Notes: generated by a model from the sequence alone, not told the origin. A stretch of DNA of 64,000 bases from Fontisphaera persica (GCF_024832785.1 NZ_CP116615.1:1178001-1242000), one strand, 5' to 3'; numbered from the stretch's first letter, positions 31,720-41,461 are shown. Translations and numbers: made by a program.

Positions 31720-34233
31720 TCAGGGTGTTTCCAGCACTTTCCATTCGAGGATGCCCCCCGAGTATTTGGGCTGCAACTGGACTTCCAGGCGAAGACCGTC
31801 GGTGGTCACGGCATCAAACTTTACCTCATCCCAGGTATCACGCCGCACTCCGGCGGGTGAGGGTTGATTCACCGGCAGCCATTGGCCGTTGGCCCGATGC
31901 AACACCCGCCAGGCGGTGGGCACCCGGCATTGCCCCACACCGGTGTCATCAAACCAATACACGGCCACGCCGGAGATTCGACGTGGTTTGTCGAAGATAT
32001 ATTCCACCCATTCCTGGGTGCCACGGTGGTCCCACCAGGTGAACCGTGGAATATCGTGATCATTGGAATTGGACGGCTCCAAGCCATCATTCAAGGCTTC
32101 CAAGGTATCGGAGGGATTTACATGGGAAGCCGCCGGTTTATAGGGCGACGGTTTGGGTTTCTGCGGAGCCACCCATTCATAACCGCCCGTGGTGGTGACA
32201 GTCGGGAAACAAGCGATGCGCAGGCGGGCGGCGCCCATGGGAATGAGCGTTACCGTTTCAAGGGGTTCAGTCGTGCGGGCCGGGCTGGCTTGCAAGGGGT
32301 TGACCATGCTGCGGACGTCCATTTTCCAGGCGGGAATCTTTCTTGCGGGGGCACGGACCAGCAGGGGGGCGTTTTCTGGGGTCCATGGTTGCTTGGGCAG
32401 CGGGCCAGGACGCCGCACCAGTTCCAGCGCTGCGGCCGGGTTATGGGCCGGCAAATCCAGACCATAGTTCCAAGCGGTAGTGGGGAAGACTTCCCATTCA
32501 GGCCATTGCGGATGGCGGTTGCCGTATTTTTCCCAGCGCTCGCCGATTTGCAGGGAAAAACTTAGCGGCCCATAGTCCACTGAGACGGCATTTTTCTGGG
32601 CCTGCCAAGTCCGCACCCGCAAATGCATGGGCAGGCGCAGCACCACCGTGTCGCCACTCTGCCAGGTTCGTTGGAGCACCAGATAACCGCGCTCCGGGGC
32701 TTTGAAAGGCACTGGCCGTCCGTTGAGGGAGACCGTGGGCTGCCGACACCAGGCTGGAAGCCGCAGGTAAAGGGGAAAGTTGATGGCGCCGGCCATGTGC
32801 AGGGTGAAGGTGACCGTGTCACTGAACGGATAATCCGTGCGTTGTTGCACGGTCACCTCCTGCCCGCTGCGCCCCACCCTCGCCTTGACGTCGCAATCCG
32901 CATACAAAGAGGCGCACAAACCGCCGTCGGCCGTGGCCAGCCAAAGTTCTTCCGCATAATATGGCCAGCCGTGGGAGACGTTATGTTGACAGCAGCGGTA
33001 CACCTCGAAGGGACTATAAGAGAACATGGTGCCGCTATTTTGGATGCCGGGGGCCTTATTGTGACGGTCTAGTTGCACCTGATTGGCGCTGGTGATGTAG
33101 TGCAATGCCCGATGGTCCGGGGTCAACGCCGCCGGAAAGGAGTTGAAGGCAATTTCCTCGCAACGCTCCGCCCAAATGGGGTCACCTGTGAGCCGGGTTA
33201 ACATTTGGAAGCTGTGGGTGAACTCTACAATGCCGCATGTTTCGATGCCCCCGCGCGGGTCAATGTAGCCGCGCCGGCAATTTTCATCGCCGACAAAGCC
33301 CCCCCCGGGAAATTGGCCGTAGAGGTCCATGACCTGCCGGTAGTTAAGTTCAGCCGCGTTGCGATGCAGGAAACTGCCGCTCTGGAGGTAGAAAATCGCG
33401 GGCGTGCGGAAGCCTTGGGCAATGTTCACGTTGTGCCAGTTGTGGACGCCGGTGGTCCAATCCTGCATGTTCTCGAAAATCTTGCGGGCCAGCTCCAGCA
33501 GGAAGGCGTCGCCCGTGCGGTTGTAGAGCCAATAAACGCTTTCCAGATTGTCTCCCCAGCGCATTTTGGGCCAATAACCGGCGCTGAAGGTCTCCGGAGG
33601 CTGCTGGTGCAGCCAGCGGAAATAGCGGGTCATGCAGGCGAGCACGCGAGGGTCGCCACTGTATTCATGGTAAGATTGCAGCACATTGAGCATCACCATG
33701 TGCGGCCAGAGGTCTGGGCGGCCTTGCAGAGACTTCTGCAGCTCGCGCGGGCCAAACCAGCCGGTATCGTCCTGGCTGGCCAGCATGGCCTCAATCCAAA
33801 CCCTGGCCTCTTGAATGATGGTCTGGTCTTGAAGGACATAGCCCAGGTCGCCGTAGCCCTTCAGCCAGTAGGGCAGCTCTTCCCAGGCGCTGTGCCCGCG
33901 CCCATCGCGGGCCAGCCAGGCGTGACCTTCCTTGCGGAGCCAGGGCGAGATTTCGCCCAGGCGCCCCACCATGCCATCGCGACTCAATTCCAACTGATGC
34001 CGCAACCAGCCTCGTGGCTGGATGCTGCCAATGGGAAGTTTCAAAAAGGGGACAGGACGCAGCGGCGCCCGACTGCTCGTATACCATGGATTTTGCTCCT
34101 GGGTTGCAGGCGATTCGCGCACCACCGCAGTGACCGCTGGGGCGGCGGATAACAGCGTTGCCCCGGCGCACAAACTCAACAAAAGGACCAGCGTCAACCG
34201 CTGGCCATTTCCGATGGTGAAAGGCACGTGCAT
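31720..34233 (-). CDS. Second secreted GH127-like (DUF1680) protein
   Basis: An 837-residue secreted protein with signal peptide (LVLLLSLCAGATLLSAAPA). The DUF1680 helical barrel begins at RAPLRPVPFLKLPIGSIQP. The Glu-x-Cys and Cys-Cys elements of GH127 enzymes are kept (GGIETCGIVEFTHSFQ and VYRCCQHNVSHGWPYY), so zinc/Cys catalysis is possible, but the surroundings differ from the neighbouring gene and the substrate may differ too (another GH127/GH146-like clade). The C-terminal domain (DGLEPSNSNDHDIPRFTWWD) is a close relative of that in the downstream protein. ATG 34233 is preferred; ATG 34305 would give an implausible leader. Same strand and close spacing suggest one operon of three secreted enzymes. 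Confidence 0.85.
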   Translation of the reverse strand: MHVPFTIGNGQRLTLVLLLSLCAGATLLSAAPAVTAVVRESPATQEQNPWYTSSRAPLRPVPFLKLPIGSIQPRGWLRHQLELSRDGMVGRLGEISPWLRKEGHAWLARDGRGHSAWEELPYWLKGYGDLGYVLQDQTIIQEARVWIEAMLASQDDTGWFGPRELQKSLQGRPDLWPHMVMLNVLQSYHEYSGDPRVLACMTRYFRWLHQQPPETFSAGYWPKMRWGDNLESVYWLYNRTGDAFLLELARKIFENMQDWTTGVHNWHNVNIAQGFRTPAIFYLQSGSFLHRNAAELNYRQVMDLYGQFPGGGFVGDENCRRGYIDPRGGIETCGIVEFTHSFQMLTRLTGDPIWAERCEEIAFNSFPAALTPDHRALHYITSANQVQLDRHNKAPGIQNSGTMFSYSPFEVYRCCQHNVSHGWPYYAEELWLATADGGLCASLYADCDVKARVGRSGQEVTVQQRTDYPFSDTVTFTLHMAGAINFPLYLRLPAWCRQPTVSLNGRPVPFKAPERGYLVLQRTWQSGDTVVLRLPMHLRVRTWQAQKNAVSVDYGPLSFSLQIGERWEKYGNRHPQWPEWEVFPTTAWNYGLDLPAHNPAAALELVRRPGPLPKQPWTPENAPLLVRAPARKIPAWKMDVRSMVNPLQASPARTTEPLETVTLIPMGAARLRIACFPTVTTTGGYEWVAPQKPKPSPYKPAASHVNPSDTLEALNDGLEPSNSNDHDIPRFTWWDHRGTQEWVEYIFDKPRRISGVAVYWFDDTGVGQCRVPTAWRVLHRANGQWLPVNQPSPAGVRRDTWDEVKFDAVTTDGLRLEVQLQPKYSGGILEWKVLETP

Positions 34234-34412
34234 GGCGATAATTTGCCATGTTCGGGTTTGCGGAACAATGAGGTTGCTGGTCAATAACTTAAGAAATCGG
34301 GTCATTCGGAGGGCGTTGGGGAAACCTTGCCGTGGGCTCCCTGTGTTGAGCCGCCGGCACGCGCCGGAGGAGGCTTGCGAGTAAACCTACTTTCGCTATT
34401 TTTAGTCAGCCC

Positions 34413-35729
34413 ATGAAAAAAACTCACCCAAAGTTTTTGGGGGCGATTGTGGTCATGCTTTGGCCCATGTTGAGCGTGCTGGGCTTGTCAGCGGCGGAGT
34501 TTCCCCGTGCCGATTATGTTTTATTGATTTCCTTTGACGGTTTGAGCGGCACTCATTTGCGCGCCTACCTGGCAGCTTCGCCGGAGAACTTTCCTCATTT
34601 TCGGCGCGTGTTACGGGAAGGGGCCGGCACATTGAATGCGCGTTGTGATTATTACGCCTCGGAGACGGTGCCCAATCACACCTCCATGCTCCTGGGCAGA
34701 CCGTTGTGGCAGCCGGCCGGCTGGCCAGAGGATTCCTGGCATGGCTACGCCAACAATGGATACACCGTTGGGGAGATTTATCATCAGCACGGTAATTCGC
34801 AGCCCGGTTATTTGCACAGCGTGTGGGATGTGGTTCATGACCACGGGTTGCGCACGGCCTGCATTGTCAGCAAATCCAAGTTGTTGATTTGCGCGGAAAG
34901 TTACAATGCAACCAACGGCGCGCCTGACACGGTGGGGGAAGACAACGGGCCTAATAAGGTGGATTATGTGATGAATGTGCCTTGGAGTTACTACACTTAC
35001 AATCGCTGGGCCATTGTGGGGGCAGTCACCAATTATTTACAGGATGAGGTGCCTCATTTTGCCTTCGTCCACTTTGCCGATTTGGATTACATCGGTCATG
35101 CCTATGGCTGGAGCAGTGGGGTTTGGCGTGCCACGCTGGAGGAGTTAGATGGCTGTCTGGGACAAATGATGGCGTTTATCGAAGGCCATCCTGCCATGAG
35201 CAACCGTACGGCGCTCATCATCACCTCAGATCATGGCGGTGGGGTGCCGGATTATTCCCACACGGATCCGCAGTACATGGTTAATTACACCATCCCCTTT
35301 TTGGTGTGGGGGCCCGGCTGGCCGCCGGGAGAGGACTTATATCGGTTATGTGCCAACCGGTTTGACCCGGAGATTTATAGAGTGGACTACCTGGCCCCAT
35401 TACAACCGATACGCAATGGAGACGCCGCCAATCTGGCGCTGGATATACTTGGCCTGCCGCCGGTGCCTGGCGCTCCTTTGCGGATGGTGCGGGGGCAACC
35501 GGTGGTTCAGTTGTCGGTCTCGCGGCAGGTCCATGGTCTGGTTGTGCGATGGCCCGCGCCTGCCGGCGGTTATGTGCTGGAAACGGCCAGCCGATTGGGG
35601 GATTCGCGGGCGTGGATGCCGGTGACCGAGGGAGTGGTCATGGATGAAGTGGATTGGCAGAAAATGCTCATCCTATCGGCGGGCGGGGCAGAACCGCAAA
35701 GGTGGTTTCGCCTGCGCCGGGAGCCGTGA
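34413..35729 (+). CDS. Secreted type I phosphodiesterase / nucleotide pyrophosphatase-like hydrolase
   Basis: A 438-residue alkaline-phosphatase-superfamily enzyme with signal peptide (VVMLWPMLSVLGLSAAEF). Two-metal-site residues are in LLISFDGLSGTH (Asp), the probable nucleophile Thr in SETVPNHTSMLLG, HFADLDYIGHAYG (Asp and His), TSDHGGGVPDYSH (Asp-His, His). This fits the NPP/autotaxin-like group, which cleaves phosphodiesters or phosphonates. The last 85 residues (YVLETASRLGDSRAWMPVTE) form a small beta domain of the kind often appended to secreted verrucomicrobial proteins. It stands alone on the plus strand between leftward genes. Substrate unknown. Confidence 0.88.
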   Translation: MKKTHPKFLGAIVVMLWPMLSVLGLSAAEFPRADYVLLISFDGLSGTHLRAYLAASPENFPHFRRVLREGAGTLNARCDYYASETVPNHTSMLLGRPLWQPAGWPEDSWHGYANNGYTVGEIYHQHGNSQPGYLHSVWDVVHDHGLRTACIVSKSKLLICAESYNATNGAPDTVGEDNGPNKVDYVMNVPWSYYTYNRWAIVGAVTNYLQDEVPHFAFVHFADLDYIGHAYGWSSGVWRATLEELDGCLGQMMAFIEGHPAMSNRTALIITSDHGGGVPDYSHTDPQYMVNYTIPFLVWGPGWPPGEDLYRLCANRFDPEIYRVDYLAPLQPIRNGDAANLALDILGLPPVPGAPLRMVRGQPVVQLSVSRQVHGLVVRWPAPAGGYVLETASRLGDSRAWMPVTEGVVMDEVDWQKMLILSAGGAEPQRWFRLRREP

Positions 35730-35731
35730 AT

Positions 35732-38374
35732 TTATGATGGGCCGGCCGTCGGGCATTCACGATAGGCCAGTGCCTTTTGCGACATGGAATCCACGTTAAG
35801 ATAAACTTGCGCTCCGTTCTGCCCTCCTTCCACCACCCAAATGGCTTCCATCAAGGAGGCGGCCGAGGGAAGCAATTGGGCGAGTTGGTTGGGCTGGGAT
35901 AGGATCAACTCTTCATTAAACCGATAACCTTCCTTGCCGGGCGTAACGGCCAGATAAAGCATGTCCATCTCCACCAAGTCATTGAAGAAATGGGTTCCCA
36001 GCGAAATATCGGGAATCAGGCCTTCATGCATCAGGGCCAGCTCGCAAATCACGGAGACGGTGTTGATTTCGGCGAAAGAAACCGGGACGCCCAGCGAAGG
36101 CATGGAGGTTCCCCAGCGCCCCGGGCCGATAATCATGATGGTGGGTTGGCGTCCCTGGTTCAGGTGGGTCAACCGTCCAATGGCACGCGCCACCGAGTAG
36201 CGCTGACTCATGCTCATTTGGGAATAAACCCGCGGGACTACGTAAATCAGCCGGTCCACGCCGGTGGCGAGGCTGTGGCCGATGATGGGGCCGGAGGATT
36301 CCAGAACCACTTCCTGGGGGGGGATGTGCGCCGGAATGCGTACCCGGCTGCCTTCGCCCCGGATTTTTACCTGGAAGGGGCGGCATTGCAAAAGGTTGAT
36401 GCGGTAGTGGCCGTTGGGGAGGAAGTTGACGGTGAATTCCACGTCCACCGGGTAATCATAGGCTTCTTCCAGGGTGCGGAGCATATCACGCAAATCTGAA
36501 GCCAGGGGCGTTTGCTCCAGAAGCGTATCAAAATTGAGCATCCAGTCTCCCTCGCCGCCCAAACCTTCGCGAGCCATCAAACTGCGCAAGGGGGCGGGCA
36601 AAAAGGCGGCCAGCTCCCGGAAATCGCGCGCGGTAAGCCGGTTGGCGGCCAAGTCCAGCAGGTCCGCCCGGCGTTGAGTGAATTGCCGCACATTGCCGCC
36701 CTTGGCCTCGGGTTGTTTGAGCGGCACGTTCAAGGCGACCAGGCGGGTGTAATCGTCATCTGTCCGGTCCACTGCCCGGGTACCCAGGCCAAACACCAGG
36801 CGCAAGACGCCGGCGCGCGGGTCTATGTCCTCATGCCAAACAAAGGGATTGAAGGAAAAACCCACCCCTGCCAGGTGAGGGAAATACGTGTTGCCGTACA
36901 TTTCGCCAGAGACCCGCTGCACCAGCAGGGCCATTTGTTCATCGCGCTCCAGCAAGCCGTGATGGCGGCGGTACTCCAGCCCCTCATGGCTCATGGTGCT
37001 GGCGTAAACGGTGCGCACGGCCTGCATGAAGGCCTGGAGCCGCTCCTCCGGCGAGCCTTGGTTGGCACAAAAGACACTTTCATATTTGCCCGAGAAAGCG
37101 TTGCCGTAATTGTCCTCCAACAAACTGCTGGAGCGCACAATGATGGGAGACTGGCCAAAGTATTCGAGCATTTCCTCAAACTGCTCACTGATGAAATCGG
37201 GAAACTCGCCCTCCAGGATTTTCTGGCGGGCCAGGTCTGCGTTTTGGAGGAGGACATCAAAGTCTTTTTGGCGGCGGCGCAGCCACCAGCAACCATTCTG
37301 GACCAGGTAGGTATAGAACACGTCGGAACCGATGAAGAACGAATCATGCCCCTCCAATTTCTGCCACAAATCCGGGCGTTTTTGGCGTAACACAGCCCGG
37401 GCCAATAACATGCCCAGCGATTTGCCACCGATGAGGCCCGTGCCAATCATGCGTTGCATCACCTCGATGAGGTCGGCCAGGCTCAGGTACTGATGCGCCA
37501 GCGCAATGAAACGCTCTTCGCGGGTGAGCACCATTTTGACCAGGCGTTGGAAAAAAGCCTGGGCCTCGGTATTGGATTTGCGGCCTTGTTGGACGGCTTT
37601 CCAGGTGGCCTGCGCCTGACGGAAGGTGCGGACCCAGACGCCAAGGCGATGGACACTGAAGTCCAGCCAGGGTTGGGGAACGTTGGCCAGAATATCCGTG
37701 ATGACGGCGCTATTGGTAACGGGCTTGAATTCCTGCCCCTCCCAGGCATGGAGCATGTACATGGTGGGGGAGTGCCGTTGCCACACTTTCTGAGGATGAA
37801 TGAAAAGCTGGTCCCGCTTGCGATGCACCTCCAACACCACTTGTGCCGTATTGTGAATCGGGTCCGTGGCGTGAAAGGAATGATGATCCTTGCGCAAACC
37901 AAAATAGGCGATGGTTTTCAAGTCATAGAGGAAAGGGCAGGTGATGCGAAAGAAATTGCCCAGCATGCGGTCGCTGTACCAATCCGCCGCCAGATCGCTG
38001 AGCATGTCAAACACATAGCAGGCCCCGATGCCCTCGGCCTCGATGACGTCGAGAATCTCGCCCACGAATTTTTCAAAACCATCTTCGGGTCGCAGGCGTA
38101 CATGCCTGCCTCCCTGTTCTGGTGAAACAAGTTCTGAATGCCGGCCAAAACGAAAATATACCAGCGGCCGCCGCTGCCGGAGGCATTCCTCCCAGAAAGG
38201 CAAAACAAAGGGCCGGTATTCATCCACGCTGGCAACCTGCCACACCACATTATCCCCGGCTTGAAGGTTTTGCAGAGTGCGGTCTAAACCGGGCAGGCCG
38301 GTGGAGAAGAAACTCAAATCCCGGTTGTAAGGGGTGCTGGCCTCGGGCGCTGGTGAAGAAGCTGAGGGGGTCAT
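35732..38374 (-). CDS. KaiC-like domain fused to PEP-synthase-type ATP-grasp (PPDK_N) domain
   Basis: An 880-residue cytoplasmic protein. The first 230 residues resemble a KaiC/RAD55 (RecA-fold) domain (FFSTGLPGLDRTLQNLQAGD) but lack a Walker A GxxxxGK(S/T). The middle carries the pyruvate/phosphate-dikinase N-terminal nucleotide-binding domain: GLIGGKSLGMLLARAV, IIVRSSSLLEDNYGNAFSGK and the late INLLQCRPFQVK. The phosphohistidine swivel domain (TCHAAI-type) and the PEP-binding barrel of PEP synthase are absent; instead a C-terminal region with IGPGRWGTSMPSLGVPVSF follows, which I do not recognise. It may phosphorylate something other than pyruvate. Its ATG overlaps the stop of the DUF1080-PHP gene (ATGA, 38371-38374). 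Confidence 0.85.
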   Translation of the reverse strand: MTPSASSPAPEASTPYNRDLSFFSTGLPGLDRTLQNLQAGDNVVWQVASVDEYRPFVLPFWEECLRQRRPLVYFRFGRHSELVSPEQGGRHVRLRPEDGFEKFVGEILDVIEAEGIGACYVFDMLSDLAADWYSDRMLGNFFRITCPFLYDLKTIAYFGLRKDHHSFHATDPIHNTAQVVLEVHRKRDQLFIHPQKVWQRHSPTMYMLHAWEGQEFKPVTNSAVITDILANVPQPWLDFSVHRLGVWVRTFRQAQATWKAVQQGRKSNTEAQAFFQRLVKMVLTREERFIALAHQYLSLADLIEVMQRMIGTGLIGGKSLGMLLARAVLRQKRPDLWQKLEGHDSFFIGSDVFYTYLVQNGCWWLRRRQKDFDVLLQNADLARQKILEGEFPDFISEQFEEMLEYFGQSPIIVRSSSLLEDNYGNAFSGKYESVFCANQGSPEERLQAFMQAVRTVYASTMSHEGLEYRRHHGLLERDEQMALLVQRVSGEMYGNTYFPHLAGVGFSFNPFVWHEDIDPRAGVLRLVFGLGTRAVDRTDDDYTRLVALNVPLKQPEAKGGNVRQFTQRRADLLDLAANRLTARDFRELAAFLPAPLRSLMAREGLGGEGDWMLNFDTLLEQTPLASDLRDMLRTLEEAYDYPVDVEFTVNFLPNGHYRINLLQCRPFQVKIRGEGSRVRIPAHIPPQEVVLESSGPIIGHSLATGVDRLIYVVPRVYSQMSMSQRYSVARAIGRLTHLNQGRQPTIMIIGPGRWGTSMPSLGVPVSFAEINTVSVICELALMHEGLIPDISLGTHFFNDLVEMDMLYLAVTPGKEGYRFNEELILSQPNQLAQLLPSAASLMEAIWVVEGGQNGAQVYLNVDSMSQKALAYRECPTAGPS

Positions 38375-39870
38375 CGCAGAAGCTTTCCGTAACGTTGCAC
38401 CGGTTTTTGGCCGTCGGGCCTGGGGGTCCAAATATCCTGCCACCGGAGGCCGCATTCGCGCACCATCTGGAAACAATAATCCAGGTCGCCGACTTCCCGC
38501 CCGCCATTATTCGTGCCGAAGGTGAACTTGCAACCAGCCGCTTTGGCCATTTTGATAAAGGCGGGGCTGGGCAATTTGTAGCGGGCATTGATTTCAATGG
38601 CCACGCCATGGGCGGCTGCGGCGTCAATCACACGCTTCATGCGTTCTGCGGTCCAAAGGGTATCGTATTCCGCGGCCAGAACATCGGGAAGGAAAGTGGG
38701 ATTCACGTAAATGTCCACTGCTTCGCGACTAAGAATTTCCACGGTTTTTTCCACCAGCAAATCCATGAATGCCTGTTTGTCGGGGATTTCACCGACTTCT
38801 TCCTTAATCCAAAGTCGCATGCGCCTGCCTTGCCGGTCGGTGAAGGTCATGGAATCGGTGAACACGTAGTCAAACTTGGCCACGGCCGCTGGTGAAAACA
38901 TGTTTACCCATTCGCGGCCTTCCGCCTGCATGGCCACGAACACCGGTTGTCCCTTCATTTCCCGCAAAAACTGGTCAATCCCGGCATCGTTGGTAATGCC
39001 AAAACCGACGCCGCAGTTGACGGCCACGCCGTAGAACACGCCCGAGCGGCGCGATTCCGCCAGCGCCTCCGGCAGGGTTAGCCCTCCTTTGAGGTGCATG
39101 TGATAATTGACCACGGGGTAATTGGCCGCGCCCAAGCGCAACACGGCCCGGTCATGCTCGGTCATGGCCATCTCGCGCAGGTCTTCGGCGGGGGCGGCGT
39201 CGGGCAGACGCCGCACGCGGAGATTGCGGAACCAGACCTTGCTTTTCGGGTCATGGCATTGCAAGGCAAAGGTGCCGTCTCCCAGACGGCGGCCGGGCCG
39301 TTCCGGGTTGGCGAAGGGCGGAGTGGGTTCCAAATAATCCACCACCAGCGTGTCATTCACACGGATTTGCACGCGCTTGCCACTCACACGCACGGCCATT
39401 TTGAACCACTGCTCGTCAGCCACCAGGGCCTTATAGACGTTGCGCACGCCATAAAGGCTCCCGGTTAATTTGTTCTCGCGGTAGTCTCCCTCACCGTGGC
39501 GAGCGTTATGAATTTGCACTTCCAGGCCGGCGCCAGGAAAGCCTTTCTCTTGGAAACGGGTGTGAAAGAAGACGCCGCTGTTGGCCAACGGTCCCGCTTT
39601 AGCTTCAAATTCCAGCTCGAAATTTTTGAAGGTGGCCTGTCCTTCTGGCCCTACATAGAACAGATGGGCCCGCGGCCCGTCCGCCACAATGGCGCCGTTT
39701 TCCACCTTGAAGGAGGCCGGGTTTTCGCTGGCTCTCCAGCCGTTTAACGTTTGGCCGTCAAACAAGGACTGCCAGGCGGACGGTTCGGCGGCGGGGAGCG
39801 CCAAGAGCCCCAAGACGGCCGCCGCCACGGCTGGGACGGCGCGAATGCAAGCGAGGCGTAATATATTCAT
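38371..39870 (-). CDS. Secreted DUF1080 lectin-like domain fused to a PHP-like metal-dependent hydrolase domain
   Basis: 499 residues. After a signal peptide (VAAAVLGLLALPAAE) the DUF1080 (3-keto-disaccharide hydrolase-type) jelly roll runs to about residue 220: SLFDGQTLNGWR, NSGVFFHTRF, GLEVQIHNARHGEGDYRENK, WFKMAVRVSGKRVQIRVN. The second half looks like a PHP/amidohydrolase-type barrel, with VNYHMHLKGGLTLPEALAE as the probable metal motif (H-x-H) and later EINARYKLPSPAFIKMAK and FTFGTNNGGREVGDLDYC. DUF1080 proteins act on 3-keto-glycosides or bind sugars; the PHP-like half suggests a second hydrolytic step. The start at 39870 is chosen for the signal peptide. Confidence 0.82.
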   Translation of the reverse strand: MNILRLACIRAVPAVAAAVLGLLALPAAEPSAWQSLFDGQTLNGWRASENPASFKVENGAIVADGPRAHLFYVGPEGQATFKNFELEFEAKAGPLANSGVFFHTRFQEKGFPGAGLEVQIHNARHGEGDYRENKLTGSLYGVRNVYKALVADEQWFKMAVRVSGKRVQIRVNDTLVVDYLEPTPPFANPERPGRRLGDGTFALQCHDPKSKVWFRNLRVRRLPDAAPAEDLREMAMTEHDRAVLRLGAANYPVVNYHMHLKGGLTLPEALAESRRSGVFYGVAVNCGVGFGITNDAGIDQFLREMKGQPVFVAMQAEGREWVNMFSPAAVAKFDYVFTDSMTFTDRQGRRMRLWIKEEVGEIPDKQAFMDLLVEKTVEILSREAVDIYVNPTFLPDVLAAEYDTLWTAERMKRVIDAAAAHGVAIEINARYKLPSPAFIKMAKAAGCKFTFGTNNGGREVGDLDYCFQMVRECGLRWQDIWTPRPDGQKPVQRYGKLLR

Positions 39871-40077
39871 CGGCTCTAGGATGTGCGGAAAAAAGGACGA
39901 TGGCAAGGTTGTAGGTGGCCATGCCCATGAGCCGAGGATGAACGGATTGTTTTCCAGCACGATTCTGCGAGGGGTTGGGCCGGCTCTCCAGGGCAGATAA
40001 GCAACGGGTAATTAACGGGTAATTTCCTTGACCTGTGACGACTTGATGCCATGCTGCGGAGCGTAGTCATTTGCATT

Positions 40078-41280
40078 ATGAAATCACGCAATTCAGGTTG
40101 TTATTGGCCAGGTGTCGCAATGCTGGCGACGCTGGGTATGATGTCGGCATTTGCTGCCAGCAATGTGGCTCCGCCGTTTTACGGGGATCCGCCGGATGAC
40201 AATCATCCGTGGGCAGTGCACGATCGCAACCGTCCGTTGCCGCCAGTCATTACGCCAGGCACGTTCAGCACGCAGGACCAGGCGGGCAAGCCTCCCTCCG
40301 ATGCCATCGTGCTTTTTGATGGCACGGATTTGTCCAAGTTTTCCGATAACAAGGGCAACCCGGTCAAATGGGTGGTGCGCGATGGTTACATGGAAGTCAC
40401 GCCGGGTTCAGGGGAAATTCGCTCACGCGAGGAATTTGGCGATTGTCAACTGCACATCGAATGGTGCGCTCCCACGAAAATCGAGGGCTCCGGGCAGGGG
40501 CGTGGCAACAGTGGCGTATTCCTGCCAGGTGGCCTGGAAATCCAGGTGTTGGATAACTACAACAACCCCACCTATGCCGACGGCACGGCCGGCGCTTACT
40601 ATGGCGTGATGCCGCCCTTGGTGACGGCGGTGCGTCCGCCTGGGCAGTGGCAGGTGTATGACATCGTTTTTCGGCGCCCGGTGTACAAGGATGGCAAGGT
40701 GGTGGACCCGGGTTACGTGACGGTCTTTCTCAATGGCGTGCTGGTGCAGGACCATACACCGCTGGAAGGGGCCGGCGGGCACATGGGGCGTTCGCGACCA
40801 CGGCCATTTCCAGAGAAAGGGCCGCTGCGCTTGCAGGACCATGGCAATCCCACCCGTTTCCGCAACATCTGGTATCGTCCGCTGCCGCCGCGTCCGTCCC
40901 AAGGCGGGACCGATGGTTTCTTAAGCCCGGAAGCCACGCTGGCCAAGCGCAAGGAGATTGCAGCAACCCTTCGTGAAGACGCGGCCAAAATGGCCAATCC
41001 TGCCAATCCAGTACCGGAAATGATGCGATGGATGGAATCGCTGGTCTATGAGGCGGAGCCTTCAGCTCTCAAGAAGGTGGAACAAATGGCCTCGGCTTAC
41101 GTAGCCAGTCTCAAGGCCTTGCCGCCGGAAAAGCTGCAAGGCAAACGCGATGAAGCGCGCAGCCTGCGAGATGCCTTCCGCTACCTGGTGCGTGCCAAGG
41201 CCATCACGAATGAATTTGGCCCCAAGGTTGAGTTGGAGAACCTGATTCGTGACCAGGGCTGGGACAAGCAGAAGAAATAG
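40078..41280 (+). CDS. Secreted DUF1080 family protein (3-keto-disaccharide hydrolase type)
   Basis: A 400-residue exported protein: signal peptide (GVAMLATLGMMSAFAAS), a DUF1080 concanavalin-like domain (DAIVLFDGTDLSKFSDNKGN, GDCQLHIEWCAPTKIEGSGQ, NSGVFLPGGLEIQVLDNYNN, GAYYGVMPP), and a C-terminal alpha-helical extension of about 110 residues (LAKRKEIAATLREDAAKMAN to the Lys-rich end) not typical of the family. The family hydrolyses 3-keto-O-glycosides made by FAD-dependent 3-dehydrogenases; no such oxidase gene is visible in the window. ATG 40078 is preferred over ATG 40051. A terminator follows at 41313. Confidence 0.88.
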   Translation: MKSRNSGCYWPGVAMLATLGMMSAFAASNVAPPFYGDPPDDNHPWAVHDRNRPLPPVITPGTFSTQDQAGKPPSDAIVLFDGTDLSKFSDNKGNPVKWVVRDGYMEVTPGSGEIRSREEFGDCQLHIEWCAPTKIEGSGQGRGNSGVFLPGGLEIQVLDNYNNPTYADGTAGAYYGVMPPLVTAVRPPGQWQVYDIVFRRPVYKDGKVVDPGYVTVFLNGVLVQDHTPLEGAGGHMGRSRPRPFPEKGPLRLQDHGNPTRFRNIWYRPLPPRPSQGGTDGFLSPEATLAKRKEIAATLREDAAKMANPANPVPEMMRWMESLVYEAEPSALKKVEQMASAYVASLKALPPEKLQGKRDEARSLRDAFRYLVRAKAITNEFGPKVELENLIRDQGWDKQKK

Positions 41281-41312
41281 AAAATTGTTGGCCAAGACGT
41301 TTTGGCTTATCA

Positions 41313-41345
41313 CCCCACTGTGTTCTCAATGCAGTGGGGTTTTAT
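41313..41345 (+). terminator. Rho-independent terminator after the DUF1080 gene
   Basis: CCCCACTG (41313-41320), 11-nt loop, CAGTGGGG (41332-41339), then TTTTATTTT. An eight-pair stem with a T-rich tail 33 nt behind the stop codon. Confidence 0.8.
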
Positions 41346-41461
41346 TTTGCGTTGGAGTTATCGTCATGAATTGGGGGCCGGCAACACCTCGCCTGCCTGG
41401 CTTGCTGGCAGCTCAATTGGGATGGGGGGTGAAGGAGTAACTTTGAGCCGGAAGCAGGGTT

